64,000 bases of DNA from Scandinavium manionii (GCF_024764775.1 NZ_JALIGC010000033.1:62001-126000), one strand, 5' to 3'; shown: positions 25,776-35,313, counted from the stretch's first letter. Translations and numbers: made by a program. Notes: generated by a model not told the origin, from the sequence alone.

Positions 25776-26294
25776 ATGCCAACTCCCGCGTATATTTCCA
25801 TCACAGGAAAAACTCAGGGTAATATTACCGCCAGCGCATTTACGGCTGAATCTGTAGGTAATATCTATGTGCAAGGCCATGAAGACGAAATGCTGGTTCA
25901 GGAATTCGAGCATATTGTCACCGTGCCAACCGACCCGCAATCGGGTCAGCCCGCAGGCCAGCGTGCCCATAAACCTTTCCGTTTTACCGTGGCGTATAAT
26001 AAAGCCGTACCGTTGCTGTACAACGCATTAGCATCAGGTGAAATGCTGCCAACGGTAGAACTGAAGTGGTACCGCACCTCCATTGAAGGTAAGCAGGAGC
26101 ACTTCTTCACCACCAAACTGGAAGATGCGACTATTATCGATATCGACTGTAAAATGCCGCATTGCCAGGACGCCACCAAGGCGGAGTTTACGCAGTTGGT
26201 TCGCGTCTCTCTGGCTTACCGTAAGATTAACTGGGAGCACACCACGGCGGGAACTTCCGGTGCAGATGACTGGCGTGCCCCGATCGAAGCATAA
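25776..26294 (+). CDS. hcp: T6SS inner-tube protein Hcp
   Basis: A 172-residue Hcp1-family protein: MPTPAYISITGKTQGNI opening, the VQGHEDEMLVQEFEH strand and the HKPFRFTVAYNKAVPLLYNAL segment are typical. Hexameric rings of Hcp form the tube fired by the sheath. The ATG at 25776 with GGAAGGA 8 nt upstream is chosen over an in-frame start at 25638, which adds 46 non-homologous residues. It is divergent from the tssB operon. Confidence 0.95.
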   Translation: MPTPAYISITGKTQGNITASAFTAESVGNIYVQGHEDEMLVQEFEHIVTVPTDPQSGQPAGQRAHKPFRFTVAYNKAVPLLYNALASGEMLPTVELKWYRTSIEGKQEHFFTTKLEDATIIDIDCKMPHCQDATKAEFTQLVRVSLAYRKINWEHTTAGTSGADDWRAPIEA

Positions 26295-26401
26295 TGCCAT
26301 TACATTTCAGGCTGTGAAAAGCCAATAATCGTGAGTGGGGAGTGAGCGTTGTAGAGGTCACCTTCCTGCTCTGCGAAATGCAGCGTCATAGAAGAAGTTC
26401 G

Positions 26402-26436
26402 CCGGGCCTGGAATCAAAGCAATTGTCCAGGCCCGG
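26402..26436 (+). repeat. Perfect inverted repeat after hcp
   Basis: CCGGGCCTGGA and TCCAGGCCCGG form an 11-bp perfect stem with a 13-nt loop, midway between the convergent hcp and dbpA genes. No T-run follows, so it may be a REP-like element or a weak terminator. Confidence 0.5.
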
Positions 26437-26470
26437 TAAACATAAATACAAGATTTAGCAGAACCGCGAA

Positions 26471-27850
26471 TTATTTCAGCAACCGTACCTTCACGGACTT
26501 GCCTTTGATTTTGCCCTGCTGGAGTTGTTTCCAGGCATGGCGGGCCACGCTCTGTTTCACTGCTACAAAGGCGTGGATCGGGTGAATATCGATTTTGCCG
26601 ATATCCGCACCGTCGAGACCCATATCCCCGGTCAATGCCCCAAGAATATCGCCCGGCCGCATTTTGGCTTTTTTACCGCCATCGATGCACAGCGTCGCCA
26701 TGGTGGCTTCCAGCGGGGTGATGGTGACGCTGGTCGGTGCCTGTTGCCAGTGCACCTTCATATTCAGCATCTCTTCCAGCGCGGCGGCACGCTGGCCTTC
26801 ATCCGGCGCACAGAAGCTGATCGCCAGCCCGCTCTGCCCGGCACGCGCGGTACGACCGATGCGGTGCACGTGCACTTCCGGGTCCCACGCCAGCTCAAAG
26901 TTAATCACCATTTCCAGCGCCTTGATGTCCAGCCCGCGAGCGGCGACGTCAGTCGCTACCAGCACACGGCTGCTGCCGTTGGCAAAACGCACCAGCGTCT
27001 GATCGCGGTCGCGCTGTTCCATGTCGCCGTGCAGGGCCAGCACGCTCTGGTTGCTTTCGCTTAATGCGTCGCACACCGCCTGGCAATCTTTTTTGGTGTT
27101 ACAGAACACCACGCAAGACGCAGGCTGATGTTTGCTCAACAGCTTTTGCAGCAGGCTGATTTTGCCGTTGCGCGACACTTCGTAGAACTGCTGTTCGACG
27201 GCGGGCAGCTCGTCGACGGTGCCAATTTCCACCGTCAGCGGCTCGTGCTGAATACGGGTACTGATGGCGGCAATCGCGCTCGGCCAGGTGGCGGAGAACA
27301 GCAGCGTCTGTCGCTTAGCCGGCGCGTGACTGATGACGTCGTCGATAGCCTCGGCGAAGCCCATATCCAGCATGCGGTCAGCTTCATCCAGCACCAGCGT
27401 TTGCAGGGCTTCGAGGCTGACGGTCTCTTTTTTCAGGTGATCGAGCAGACGGCCAGGCGTAGCCACAATGATATGTGGGGCGTGGATCAGGGAGTCACGC
27501 TGAACGCTGAACGGCAGGCCGCCGCACAGGGTCAGGACTTTGATATTCGGCATGTAGCGCGCCAGACGACGCAGTTCTTTGGCGACCTGGTCGGCCAGCT
27601 CGCGCGTTGGGCACAGCACCAGCGACTGAGTAATAAACTGGCTGGCATCAATGTGTTGCAGCAGACCCAGGCCAAACGCCGCCGTTTTTCCGCTGCCGGT
27701 TTTTGCCTGAGCGCGGACGTCTTTCCCCGCAAGAATGGCCGGTAACGCTGCCGCCTGCACCGGGGTCATGGTCAGATAGCCCAGCTCATTGAGATTCTCG
27801 AGTTGTTCTGCAGGAAGCGCGTTTAATTCAGCAAAAGAGGTCACGGTCAT
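26471..27850 (-). CDS. dbpA: ATP-dependent RNA helicase DbpA
   Basis: A 459-residue DEAD-box helicase. Motif I (AKTGSGKT) is near residue 50, DEADRMLDMGF follows, then SATW, and HRIGRTARAG in the second RecA domain. The C-terminal RNA-binding domain (DGGKKAKMRPGDILGALTG onward) is the one that lets DbpA recognise hairpin 92 of 23S rRNA during 50S assembly. It is close to E. coli DbpA (457 residues). It marks the end of the T6SS region. Confidence 0.95.
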   Translation of the reverse strand: MTVTSFAELNALPAEQLENLNELGYLTMTPVQAAALPAILAGKDVRAQAKTGSGKTAAFGLGLLQHIDASQFITQSLVLCPTRELADQVAKELRRLARYMPNIKVLTLCGGLPFSVQRDSLIHAPHIIVATPGRLLDHLKKETVSLEALQTLVLDEADRMLDMGFAEAIDDVISHAPAKRQTLLFSATWPSAIAAISTRIQHEPLTVEIGTVDELPAVEQQFYEVSRNGKISLLQKLLSKHQPASCVVFCNTKKDCQAVCDALSESNQSVLALHGDMEQRDRDQTLVRFANGSSRVLVATDVAARGLDIKALEMVINFELAWDPEVHVHRIGRTARAGQSGLAISFCAPDEGQRAAALEEMLNMKVHWQQAPTSVTITPLEATMATLCIDGGKKAKMRPGDILGALTGDMGLDGADIGKIDIHPIHAFVAVKQSVARHAWKQLQQGKIKGKSVKVRLLK

Positions 27851-27998
27851 TATTCCGGTAAAGATATCGGTATCAGCCTGCGGCTGACGTACAGGGGCGT
27901 AATCATATCATTGCTGGGGGGCACGGCGGGAGTTTTTCGGACGGGAAATGACAGCTTCCCGCCCGGGGAGGTTATCTCTTCTGCGCTATTGAACTGAG

Positions 27999-29051
27999 TT
28001 AGCTGGCAGGTGCAAATTCGCAGTTGAGCAGGGCTTCAAGCGGGCGATACAGCTCTGGCATAAACATCGTGCGCGACAGTAACAGCTGATCAGCAGGAAT
28101 ACGGACCACCTGAAGGGCCATGCCTTCACGAACATGCGCAGAAACGACCGGCTTGCCCTCGCCATCGAAGGTCATCAGCAAATCAGGGAAACGCGCGCCG
28201 AGTTGATTGTTTTGCTCAATCAGCATGTATTCATTAATAAAGCGCAGCGTGGTTTCCATCCCATCATTGAGCGTTATGAAGCCCACATCCAGCCCCCCTT
28301 GCTGCTCGCACTGATAGCGGGAAACCGTCCCGCGCGCCACTTCCCGCCCTTGCAGTAGCGACAGCACGCCATCCACGCCGTGATCCAGCCAGGCGCGCCC
28401 CACGCGGATGGCCTGGCTAATCGCCCCTGGCGCACCGTGCTGACAGGCATAACTCACGGGGACAGGGTTACGGGCCACGGCGACGATTCCTCCCGCTTCG
28501 ACGGACGCCCGACGGACAATCCCGGCCACCTGTTCCAGCCCTCCTTGTGATACCCCTTCGACGTAGCGCTCTGCCGCACCGCCAGCCCACGCCTGATACG
28601 AACGGAAATTCGCGTCGGCGTGCAGCCCCAGTGACCCCATGGTTCCGGTGGGATGTGCGCGCCCATTGCAGGCGAGGTCGATCAGCGGCAGGCCGCACAT
28701 CGCCGCATGGAACCAGCCATTAACCGTGGCTTCTGCACCGTTTTCATTGGTATTGAGTGCCACCAGCGTTTGCCCTGACGGAAGCGCGTTCCGCAGTAAT
28801 TCAATGCTGCGCATAAGATGAGCGGGTTTAAGACAAGGGTCAGGCGCGGCTGGCGCCCCCACCAGCGCCACTGTGGCGGTCAAATCGTCGGCGTTAAACT
28901 CATCCGCACTCCACAAATTGACATCGCCCACGCTGAGCGCCAGCTGCGCGGCCTTTTCTCCCGCCGCCAGCAGCCCACCGCCACCCCCGCCGAGAATAGC
29001 TCCGCCCCAAATAGCCGCCTGGATGTCATCTGTTGTTAGTTTACGTTTCAT
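27999..29051 (-). CDS. DUF917 / S-methyl-thiohydantoin desulfurase-like protein
   Basis: A 350-residue DUF917 protein. The AILGGGGGGLLAAG loop at residues 18-31 and the NGRAHPTGTMGSLGL segment are family marks. The family has been named after a thiohydantoin desulfurase and is related to parts of hydantoinases; the present substrate is not known. It lies 25 nt downstream of an OPT transporter and divergent from an IclR regulator, so it probably processes what the transporter brings in. No hydantoinase subunit is adjacent. Confidence 0.75.
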   Translation of the reverse strand: MKRKLTTDDIQAAIWGGAILGGGGGGLLAAGEKAAQLALSVGDVNLWSADEFNADDLTATVALVGAPAAPDPCLKPAHLMRSIELLRNALPSGQTLVALNTNENGAEATVNGWFHAAMCGLPLIDLACNGRAHPTGTMGSLGLHADANFRSYQAWAGGAAERYVEGVSQGGLEQVAGIVRRASVEAGGIVAVARNPVPVSYACQHGAPGAISQAIRVGRAWLDHGVDGVLSLLQGREVARGTVSRYQCEQQGGLDVGFITLNDGMETTLRFINEYMLIEQNNQLGARFPDLLMTFDGEGKPVVSAHVREGMALQVVRIPADQLLLSRTMFMPELYRPLEALLNCEFAPAS

Positions 29052-29076
29052 TGTTCTGTTCCCTGTGCTGAAAAGG

Positions 29077-30684
29077 TTATTTACGTAATGCGCCGATCGC
29101 GCCGCTAAAGAAATTCAGGAGTGCATCCCCGGCAATCACGCCCCCGGCGAAGACTTCAATCTGTTCGCGTAAACGGGTACCCGCCAGACGTGACACCACG
29201 ATGCGGAATACCACACCAGCGGCAACCATCCAGCCCGCTGCGGGGCTGCTTATCAATAACCCTGTGGCAAACAGCACGCCGAGCTGACGCTTAGCCCCAC
29301 CCAGCAGTTGAAGCAGTGCTCCCGGGATGGCCCATAGCGCCAAATTTTGTGCTGCATCGACAGAGATCCCGGCTTTGATGGCGGCGACATAGGCCGCATT
29401 GATGGGGGCAAACTGCTGCGCTGAAAAATAGAAACGATGGCTGACCGCGACCACGATAATGGCGGCGACAAACCCGATCATGCCCGCAATTAGCTGTTCG
29501 CGGCGGCCCTGCAGTTCAAATTCAGGCGACGCATTTTCCCCTTTCCGCAACAGATAACCGGCTTTTAAATCGAAACCCATGTCCGCAAAGGCCGGTCCCG
29601 TTGCCGTGGAAAAGCCAGAAAGCACTACCAGAGCTTCCGGGGGAAAGCCGAGCAGCATGCCAATCAGCAAGGTGATCAGCGCCACGGCAAAGGCAGGAAA
29701 CCAGCCCGAGTGCATGGCCGCGATGCCAACGATAATTTCATGGACGAAGGCAACAAAAGCGCCATACAGCACGAAGCACACCAGCATTAGCGGCGACATG
29801 TGGCTATACAGGCCGGTACCCAGCGTCAGCAGCAGCATGATCGCCAGATAGCCCAGTCCACCGACGCGGAATGCCTGCCCGAGACGACGGCCAGGCAGCT
29901 TCTCCGTTTGGCGTCCGCCCTGACGGTAAATAATCCGCGAAACCTGTAATAACGCCATTAACCCGGCACCGATCATCATCCCATGCGGCAAGTACAGCGC
30001 GTTGATATCAATTCCGGTCAGGATCTGAGCGTAGCCACGGACCAGCAGACCCGTGCCAAATGCCGCCATGGCAGCGAAACCGCCAATCAGCGCCACACCA
30101 AATGCTGACATTGGCAGATGCAGCAGCGCCCCGATTGCCCCGGTGCATAATCCGCCCAGTAACGTCCAGGCCTGTTTCCCGCCTTTATCCCCTGCTTTGA
30201 TTGCTTCAGCCGCTGCCACCCCCGGCGGCCAGGGGTGACTTGCGGGGAACACCGGCGTATCAAACATGCGGTACAACAGCCAGGCATCCAGCAGCATTGC
30301 CAGGCTGACGCCGATTAACATCGGCGTCACCATTTCCGGAAGCCCAAATAACCAGGGGATGCCTATCGGCAGAAACAGGCTGTTTGCGGCACCAAAGGTC
30401 GCTGACGAAATACTGGTCTGCGCCAGGTTCTGCGCGTGTATCGAGCGGAAACCGCGAAACCCCGGGAGTGGGATCCGAGAGAGTGCCATGGCCGCAAGCG
30501 CACCAATCAGCGAGGTACTGGGCGTGATCCCCAGACTTGCCAGCATCTGAATACCAATAATCGCCCCAATGAGACTTAACAGACTGACCAGCAGAAAATT
30601 CGCAGGGGCAAGCGCTTTAGGATGCGTGTAGGGAGGATTTTCCACGCCTACGGGCCCCCCAATCGAGGAGGATGAATGGGTCAT
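29077..30684 (-). CDS. OPT-family oligopeptide/small-molecule transporter
   Basis: A 535-residue polytopic inner-membrane protein of the OPT superfamily, with about 14 hydrophobic helices; segments PLPGFRGFRSIHAQNL and LPHGMMIGAGLMALLQ are typical of the bacterial branch. The ATG at 30684 is preferred because AGGAG lies 7 nt upstream; the 8 extra codons to 30708 are not needed. It forms an operon with the DUF917 gene. The substrate is unknown: bacterial OPT members are assigned to peptides or metal chelates mostly by homology. Confidence 0.8.
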   Translation of the reverse strand: MTHSSSSIGGPVGVENPPYTHPKALAPANFLLVSLLSLIGAIIGIQMLASLGITPSTSLIGALAAMALSRIPLPGFRGFRSIHAQNLAQTSISSATFGAANSLFLPIGIPWLFGLPEMVTPMLIGVSLAMLLDAWLLYRMFDTPVFPASHPWPPGVAAAEAIKAGDKGGKQAWTLLGGLCTGAIGALLHLPMSAFGVALIGGFAAMAAFGTGLLVRGYAQILTGIDINALYLPHGMMIGAGLMALLQVSRIIYRQGGRQTEKLPGRRLGQAFRVGGLGYLAIMLLLTLGTGLYSHMSPLMLVCFVLYGAFVAFVHEIIVGIAAMHSGWFPAFAVALITLLIGMLLGFPPEALVVLSGFSTATGPAFADMGFDLKAGYLLRKGENASPEFELQGRREQLIAGMIGFVAAIIVVAVSHRFYFSAQQFAPINAAYVAAIKAGISVDAAQNLALWAIPGALLQLLGGAKRQLGVLFATGLLISSPAAGWMVAAGVVFRIVVSRLAGTRLREQIEVFAGGVIAGDALLNFFSGAIGALRK

Positions 30685-30743
30685 GATGCGGCTCCTGCTG
30701 GTGAACATCGCCAGGCTTTGTTTTTGTTGTTGTTTTTACATTT

Positions 30744-30760
30744 GTTCCATAATATGGAAC
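30744..30760. promoter_or_regulatory. IclR-type operator between the OPT and iclR-like genes
   Basis: GTTCCATAATATGGAAC is a perfect 17-nt palindrome about a central A, the form bound by IclR-family regulators (TTCCA...TGGAA half sites). It lies 60 nt before the OPT start and about 107 nt before the regulator start. A possible half site (TAGAAC) follows at 30775-30780. Confidence 0.65.
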
Positions 30761-30866
30761 TGTGTTGTAATATTTAGAACACCAATATGTTGCCCCCTTG
30801 TTAAATTGTCAAGCACAGGGCACCATGAATGTCAGTTGATACTGCCCGCCTTTAAGGGATGAAAGA

Positions 30867-31637
30867 ATGAGCACACTTGCCAACGCGCGAGATGTCTTAC
30901 TGCTAATTGCCCGTTTGCAGCGCGATGTGACGGTAACGGATGTCGCTACCGAGCTGAATTTGCCCAAAAGTTCTGTTTCAAGAACCTTGAGCATGATGGC
31001 GGAATATGGCTTTCTGGAACGCGATGTGATGACCCGGGCCTACCGACCCGGGCATGTGGTAATGGAGGCGTCATGGCAGTTTCGGGCCGCACACTCAACC
31101 TCTTCCCTGCTCGAGGAGTCGTTGGCGGGCCTGGTGCGGCAGTCGGGTTATACCGGTTATATCAATGTACTGGATAATACCGACGCACTGGTTATCCATA
31201 TGCGTACGGGCTCCCGGTCGCTACAGGTTTACACGCCTCCTGGCAGCCGCGCCCCGGCATGGTCCAGCGCCGCAGGCCGTGCACTCATGGCCGGACTTAA
31301 AAGCAGTGAACTATTGGCTATTCTGCCGGACCATTTTGACGATGCCAGAGGCCACGCCCCTCGTTCGCTGAGCGAATTATCCGCTCGCATTGAAGAGATT
31401 AAATCGTACGGGTGGTCGCTATCGCGGGGGGAGTACATTTCGGATACCGCGGGGATTTCGGCGGCGGTCGTCGACCCTGCCACCGGGCAGGGTTATGGCT
31501 TCGGCCTCGCCATTCCACGAGATGAACTCAACGAAAGCCTGATAGCCAGGCTAGGGATCGCCGTAAGAGATGCCGCCAGCCAGGTCGGAAAACGCGTAGG
31601 CGATCCATTCTGGCTGGCGTTTCAGGCAGCGGATTAA
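30867..31637 (+). CDS. IclR-family transcriptional regulator
   Basis: A 256-residue regulator: winged helix in the first 70 residues (TVTDVATELNLPKSSVSRTL is the recognition region), then an effector domain with SAAGRALMAGL near residue 135 and a C-terminal VDPATGQGYGFGLAIP strand. It is divergent from the OPT-DUF917 operon and is probably its regulator through the palindrome at 30744-30760. The effector is unknown. Confidence 0.88.
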   Translation: MSTLANARDVLLLIARLQRDVTVTDVATELNLPKSSVSRTLSMMAEYGFLERDVMTRAYRPGHVVMEASWQFRAAHSTSSLLEESLAGLVRQSGYTGYINVLDNTDALVIHMRTGSRSLQVYTPPGSRAPAWSSAAGRALMAGLKSSELLAILPDHFDDARGHAPRSLSELSARIEEIKSYGWSLSRGEYISDTAGISAAVVDPATGQGYGFGLAIPRDELNESLIARLGIAVRDAASQVGKRVGDPFWLAFQAAD

Positions 31638-31697
31638 GTGTTCAAATGTGGCCGCGCAAATGTATTCGTTATGCGTTCACCCGGCGCTTAACGACGA

Positions 31698-32579
31698 TCA
31701 CTCTGCTTTATAAAGCGGAATAACCGCGCCAGTAATATAACGGCGGCGCAGCCACGATGACAGCGCATCCATGGTCATCACGACTGCCACCAACAGCAGA
31801 GTAATAAACATCACTACGTCCCAGTTCCACAGGCGCATGTTTTCAGCGTAAATCAGTCCGATACCGCCCGCGCCGACGAAGCCTAGTACGGCCGCCGATC
31901 GGGTGTTGGATTCCAGCTGATAGAGGCTTAGTGCGAGGAACGTTGGGAACGATTGAGTGAAGATGCCAAAGCGGTGTTTTTGCAGCCCGTTGGCGCCAAC
32001 CGCCGTCAGACCGCGGCCCGGCGAACGCTCCACGGCCTCGTGCCCTTCGGCATATAAACGCCCAAGCAATCCGGTGTCCTGCATGATTATCGCCAGTACC
32101 CCGGCAAGCGGGCCAAGACCGACAGCGCGCACGAAAATCAAGCCCCAGATAGCCATGTCGATCCCGCGCAGCAGGTCAAACAGCCGACGCATAAACATCG
32201 CCACAAACCTTGTTACCGGGCCACGCATGACGTTACGCGCGGCAAGAAACGACAGCAGCAGCGCAATCACCGTGGCGGTGATGGTGCCGGAAAAGACAAT
32301 CGCCAGCGTGATGCCAATCTGACGGAAGTAGTAGCCAAACGGCCAGTTGAGAAAATCATGCCAGACGAACATGCGGAAGAAGTAGCGCCCAAGCTGCTGC
32401 ATCCCGGTGGTGAGCTGTTCGTAGCTGATACCAAACTGAATGAAGAACCAGATGTAATACAGCCCTACCGCCAGCGCCACAATCGCCAGATGGAGCAGGT
32501 AGCGACCCTGGGCGCGAAATAGCGCCGGGTGCGCTTCGCGGTAATGTTCGGTGTCGGTCACCGCTTGCCCATTGTTCAT
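31698..32579 (-). CDS. phnE: Phosphonate-type ABC transporter permease, second PhnE
   Basis: A 293-residue PhnE-type permease with about six transmembrane helices and the coupling-loop EAVERSPGRGLTAVGANGLQKHRFG. The C-terminal GFVGAGGIGLIYAENMRLW repeats the pattern of the first permease. The start overlaps the end of the other permease gene by 4 nt. The two presumably form a heterodimeric channel. Confidence 0.85.
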   Translation of the reverse strand: MNNGQAVTDTEHYREAHPALFRAQGRYLLHLAIVALAVGLYYIWFFIQFGISYEQLTTGMQQLGRYFFRMFVWHDFLNWPFGYYFRQIGITLAIVFSGTITATVIALLLSFLAARNVMRGPVTRFVAMFMRRLFDLLRGIDMAIWGLIFVRAVGLGPLAGVLAIIMQDTGLLGRLYAEGHEAVERSPGRGLTAVGANGLQKHRFGIFTQSFPTFLALSLYQLESNTRSAAVLGFVGAGGIGLIYAENMRLWNWDVVMFITLLLVAVVMTMDALSSWLRRRYITGAVIPLYKAE

Positions 32580-33448
32580 TTTTCCCCCTCCAGCACCCGC
32601 TGACGCAGGCGGCCAGACAATGTATCCAGCAGCGAGACCACGATGACAATCAGTAGCAGGGTCATGCTCACCTGGTCGTAGCGGTCGAGTTTGATGTTGG
32701 TCATCAGCTCCTGACCAATCCCGCCCGCGCCGACCAGCCCAAGAATGGTCGACGAGCGGAAGTTAATTTCAAGACGCATGAAGCCGTATGAAAGAAATAT
32801 CGGTTTAACCTGCGGCCACAGCGCGAAACGCATCCGCTGTATCGGCGTGGCACCACAGGCGGTCAGGCCGCGCACCGGTTTGTCCTGCGCGCTTTCAATC
32901 GCTTCGTAGAACAGCTTGGTCAGGCTGCCGATGGTGTGCAGTGTCAGTGCCAGAAAGCCCGGAATCGCGCCAATCCCAAAGGCCATTACGAAAATCACCG
33001 CCCACGCCAGCTCCGGCATCGTGCGCAGAAACGCCACCAGCGCGCGGATGCCAAAGCGTAAACCTGCTGGTGCCCAGGCATTTCGCGCCGCCAAAAACGC
33101 GAGGATCGTCGCTATCGCCACCGCCACCAGCGTGGAAGCTAGCGCCAGCTGTAGTGTTTCCCAGATTAGCGGCAGCTGAATCGGCAAGCGGTAGCCCCAG
33201 TAGGCCAGCGACCCTTTGGTGTGCACATCGCCAAACAGCACGCCGCCGTGCAGCGTCGGTACAGTTTCGAGCATGTAATCGAGGAAATTCGGCAGCGAGT
33301 GCCAGATGGTGAGGAGATTAAATTCGGCGGCTTGTCCTGCCGCGATGTAGAGCACCAGCAGCAGCGCCGACCAGGTGAACGTGTCGCGCGTCTGACGCAT
33401 TTTCACCTGCTGGTAGTAACGTTCAAATTCAGTATTCTGCATGTTCAC
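32576..33448 (-). CDS. phnE: Phosphonate-type ABC transporter permease PhnE
   Basis: A 290-residue inner-membrane permease with the EAIESAQDKPVRGLTACGA coupling loop and the GLVGAGGIGQELMTN motif of PhnE proteins. It follows phnD by 52 nt. Together with PhnC, PhnD and the second permease it makes a complete importer. Confidence 0.88.
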   Translation of the reverse strand: MNMQNTEFERYYQQVKMRQTRDTFTWSALLLVLYIAAGQAAEFNLLTIWHSLPNFLDYMLETVPTLHGGVLFGDVHTKGSLAYWGYRLPIQLPLIWETLQLALASTLVAVAIATILAFLAARNAWAPAGLRFGIRALVAFLRTMPELAWAVIFVMAFGIGAIPGFLALTLHTIGSLTKLFYEAIESAQDKPVRGLTACGATPIQRMRFALWPQVKPIFLSYGFMRLEINFRSSTILGLVGAGGIGQELMTNIKLDRYDQVSMTLLLIVIVVSLLDTLSGRLRQRVLEGEK

Positions 33449-33500
33449 TCGCGCAATGGACTCTCCCCCGTAGGCTGCGCGGGGGAGTGAAAAGGTCTGG

Positions 33501-34439
33501 TTAACGGGCGTTAACCAGTTCGCGTTTCATGTCGATAATCTGCTGGAAATCAGCCACGGTCGCCGGGCCGATGTGCTGGGTGCCGCCCATCGCTTTGATG
33601 AAGCATGCATGATCTTCTTTATCCAGTTTCTTCACCGCCTCGACGACTTTGGTTTTGAATTCTGGCGGAAGACTATTGCTTACCAGGATTGGGCCATTGG
33701 GGATCAGCGGCGACTGCCAGATGATGCGAATGTCTTTCATCAGGTCCGGGTGATCCATGCGGATCAGGCGGTTGAACGCGCCGGCAGTGTAGCCGTCGTT
33801 GTAGTCACCGACCATCGACGCCCAGGTCACTGCGCCTGCGAACTGGCCGTTCAGCACGCCGAGAATGTCCTGCTCGTGGCCGCCTGAGAAGGTGACGCTC
33901 GAGAAGAAGTTGTTGTATTTATCATCCGTGGTGCCGCCGAATTTCTTCTTGAAAGCCTGGTTCGGGATCAGGAAACCGGAGGTTGAATCCGGGTCAGCCA
34001 TACCGAAAGATTTGCCTTTCAGGTCATCAAGGGTTTTGTACGGGCTGTCGGCCTTGACGATAACCACCGAGTGGTAACCGCGAGACTGGTCTTTATCGTC
34101 CACCGCGATACCGACGATATCGACCGCTTTCGGGTTGTTGATGTATATCGAGGCGTAGGACGATGGCGACATGCTTAGCACTACGTCCACTTTACCGCCC
34201 AACAGGCCCTGGATAACGCCAGAATAGTCAGAGGAATTACGCAGCTTGGTATCGACGCTCAGTTCCTTGTCGAGAAAATCCTTCACGCACTGGTTATCGC
34301 CAATCTGCTGGGTGGCGTTTTGGCCGCCCAGAATACCCAGATTCAGCTCTTTCGGTTGCTCCGCCGTGGCCTGCCATGCCACCAGCAGCCCTGCCATCAT
34401 CGCGGAAAAACGTAATGCGCTCGTCATGTGCTTATTCAT
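33501..34439 (-). CDS. phnD: Phosphonate/phosphite-type periplasmic binding protein PhnD
   Basis: A 312-residue secreted binding protein: signal peptide of about 26 residues (cleavage near ATA-EQP), then LNLGILGGQ, the DYSGVIQGLLGGKVDVVLS lobe and a DPDSTSGFLIP ligand-loop that is diagnostic of the PhnD family. I start at the ATG at 34439; the frame stays open to 34517 but that part overlaps phnC. Which phosphonate or phosphite it binds cannot be told from sequence alone. Confidence 0.85.
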   Translation of the reverse strand: MNKHMTSALRFSAMMAGLLVAWQATAEQPKELNLGILGGQNATQQIGDNQCVKDFLDKELSVDTKLRNSSDYSGVIQGLLGGKVDVVLSMSPSSYASIYINNPKAVDIVGIAVDDKDQSRGYHSVVIVKADSPYKTLDDLKGKSFGMADPDSTSGFLIPNQAFKKKFGGTTDDKYNNFFSSVTFSGGHEQDILGVLNGQFAGAVTWASMVGDYNDGYTAGAFNRLIRMDHPDLMKDIRIIWQSPLIPNGPILVSNSLPPEFKTKVVEAVKKLDKEDHACFIKAMGGTQHIGPATVADFQQIIDMKRELVNAR

Positions 34440-34470
34440 TATCATTGCCCGTGTTGTCTTGAGTTGAGGA

Positions 34471-35313
34471 TTAATGGAGCTGGCTGATTTCGTCGCCATA
34501 AAGTTGCTGCAGGACATCCGGGTTTAAGTCGTCCGGATGACCGTCAAACACGATTTGCCCCTGCGCGATGCCTATCACGCGGGTGCAGTAATTTTTCACC
34601 AGTTCAATGGAGTGCAGGTTGACCATCACGCTGATGCCCTGCTCGCTGACTTCACGCAGGGCAGTCATAATGCGCTGGGTGTTTTTCGGGTCGAGCGAGG
34701 CCACCGGCTCGTCGGCCAGCAGAATCGACGGATTCTGGATAAGCGCCCGGCAAATCGCCACGCGCTGCATCTGGCCGCCGGAAAGATTTTCTGCGCGCTG
34801 TAGCGCATGAGGCAGCATGTTCATCCATTCGAGCAGCGCGATAGCACGAGCGCGGTCGTCGTCCGAGAACACTTTAAACAGGGATTTGAACGTTGAGGTC
34901 TGGCTCAGACGACCAAGCAAGACGTTGGTCAGCACATCGAGACGCGGGACCAGGCAGAAGTCCTGGAAAATCATGCCGCATTCGCTGCGCCATTCATTGA
35001 GGGCGCGTCCGCTGATGCCGGAAACATCACGCGGGAGACCGACTTCCGGATAGCTGAGCAGTTCGCCCGAGGTTGCCGAGTGAGTGCCGTTGAGGACGTG
35101 CAGTAGCGTGGATTTCCCCGCGCCTGAACGCCCGACGATCCCCACCATTTCACCCGCATGAAGATCAAAATTGATGTCGTTCAGCACCTTTTGCTGGGCG
35201 TTGTACGACTTGCATACGTTTTTCACGCTCAGCACTTTGCGCTGTGGGGCGTGAATAATCTGCGGTTGAACGGGATAATCGTTCAGGGAAAAGAGTGCGC
35301 GAGCGTTGTTCAT
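34471..35313 (-). CDS. phnC: Phosphonate-type ABC transporter ATPase PhnC
   Basis: A 280-residue ATPase: Walker A GRSGAGKST near residue 60, signature LSGGQMQRVAI, Walker B ILLADEPVASLD. About 30 extra residues precede the usual PhnC start, and no C-P lyase gene follows the operon in this window. The ATG at 35313 with GGAAC upstream is chosen. It is the first gene of phnC-phnD-phnE-phnE. Confidence 0.88.
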   Translation of the reverse strand: MNNARALFSLNDYPVQPQIIHAPQRKVLSVKNVCKSYNAQQKVLNDINFDLHAGEMVGIVGRSGAGKSTLLHVLNGTHSATSGELLSYPEVGLPRDVSGISGRALNEWRSECGMIFQDFCLVPRLDVLTNVLLGRLSQTSTFKSLFKVFSDDDRARAIALLEWMNMLPHALQRAENLSGGQMQRVAICRALIQNPSILLADEPVASLDPKNTQRIMTALREVSEQGISVMVNLHSIELVKNYCTRVIGIAQGQIVFDGHPDDLNPDVLQQLYGDEISQLH

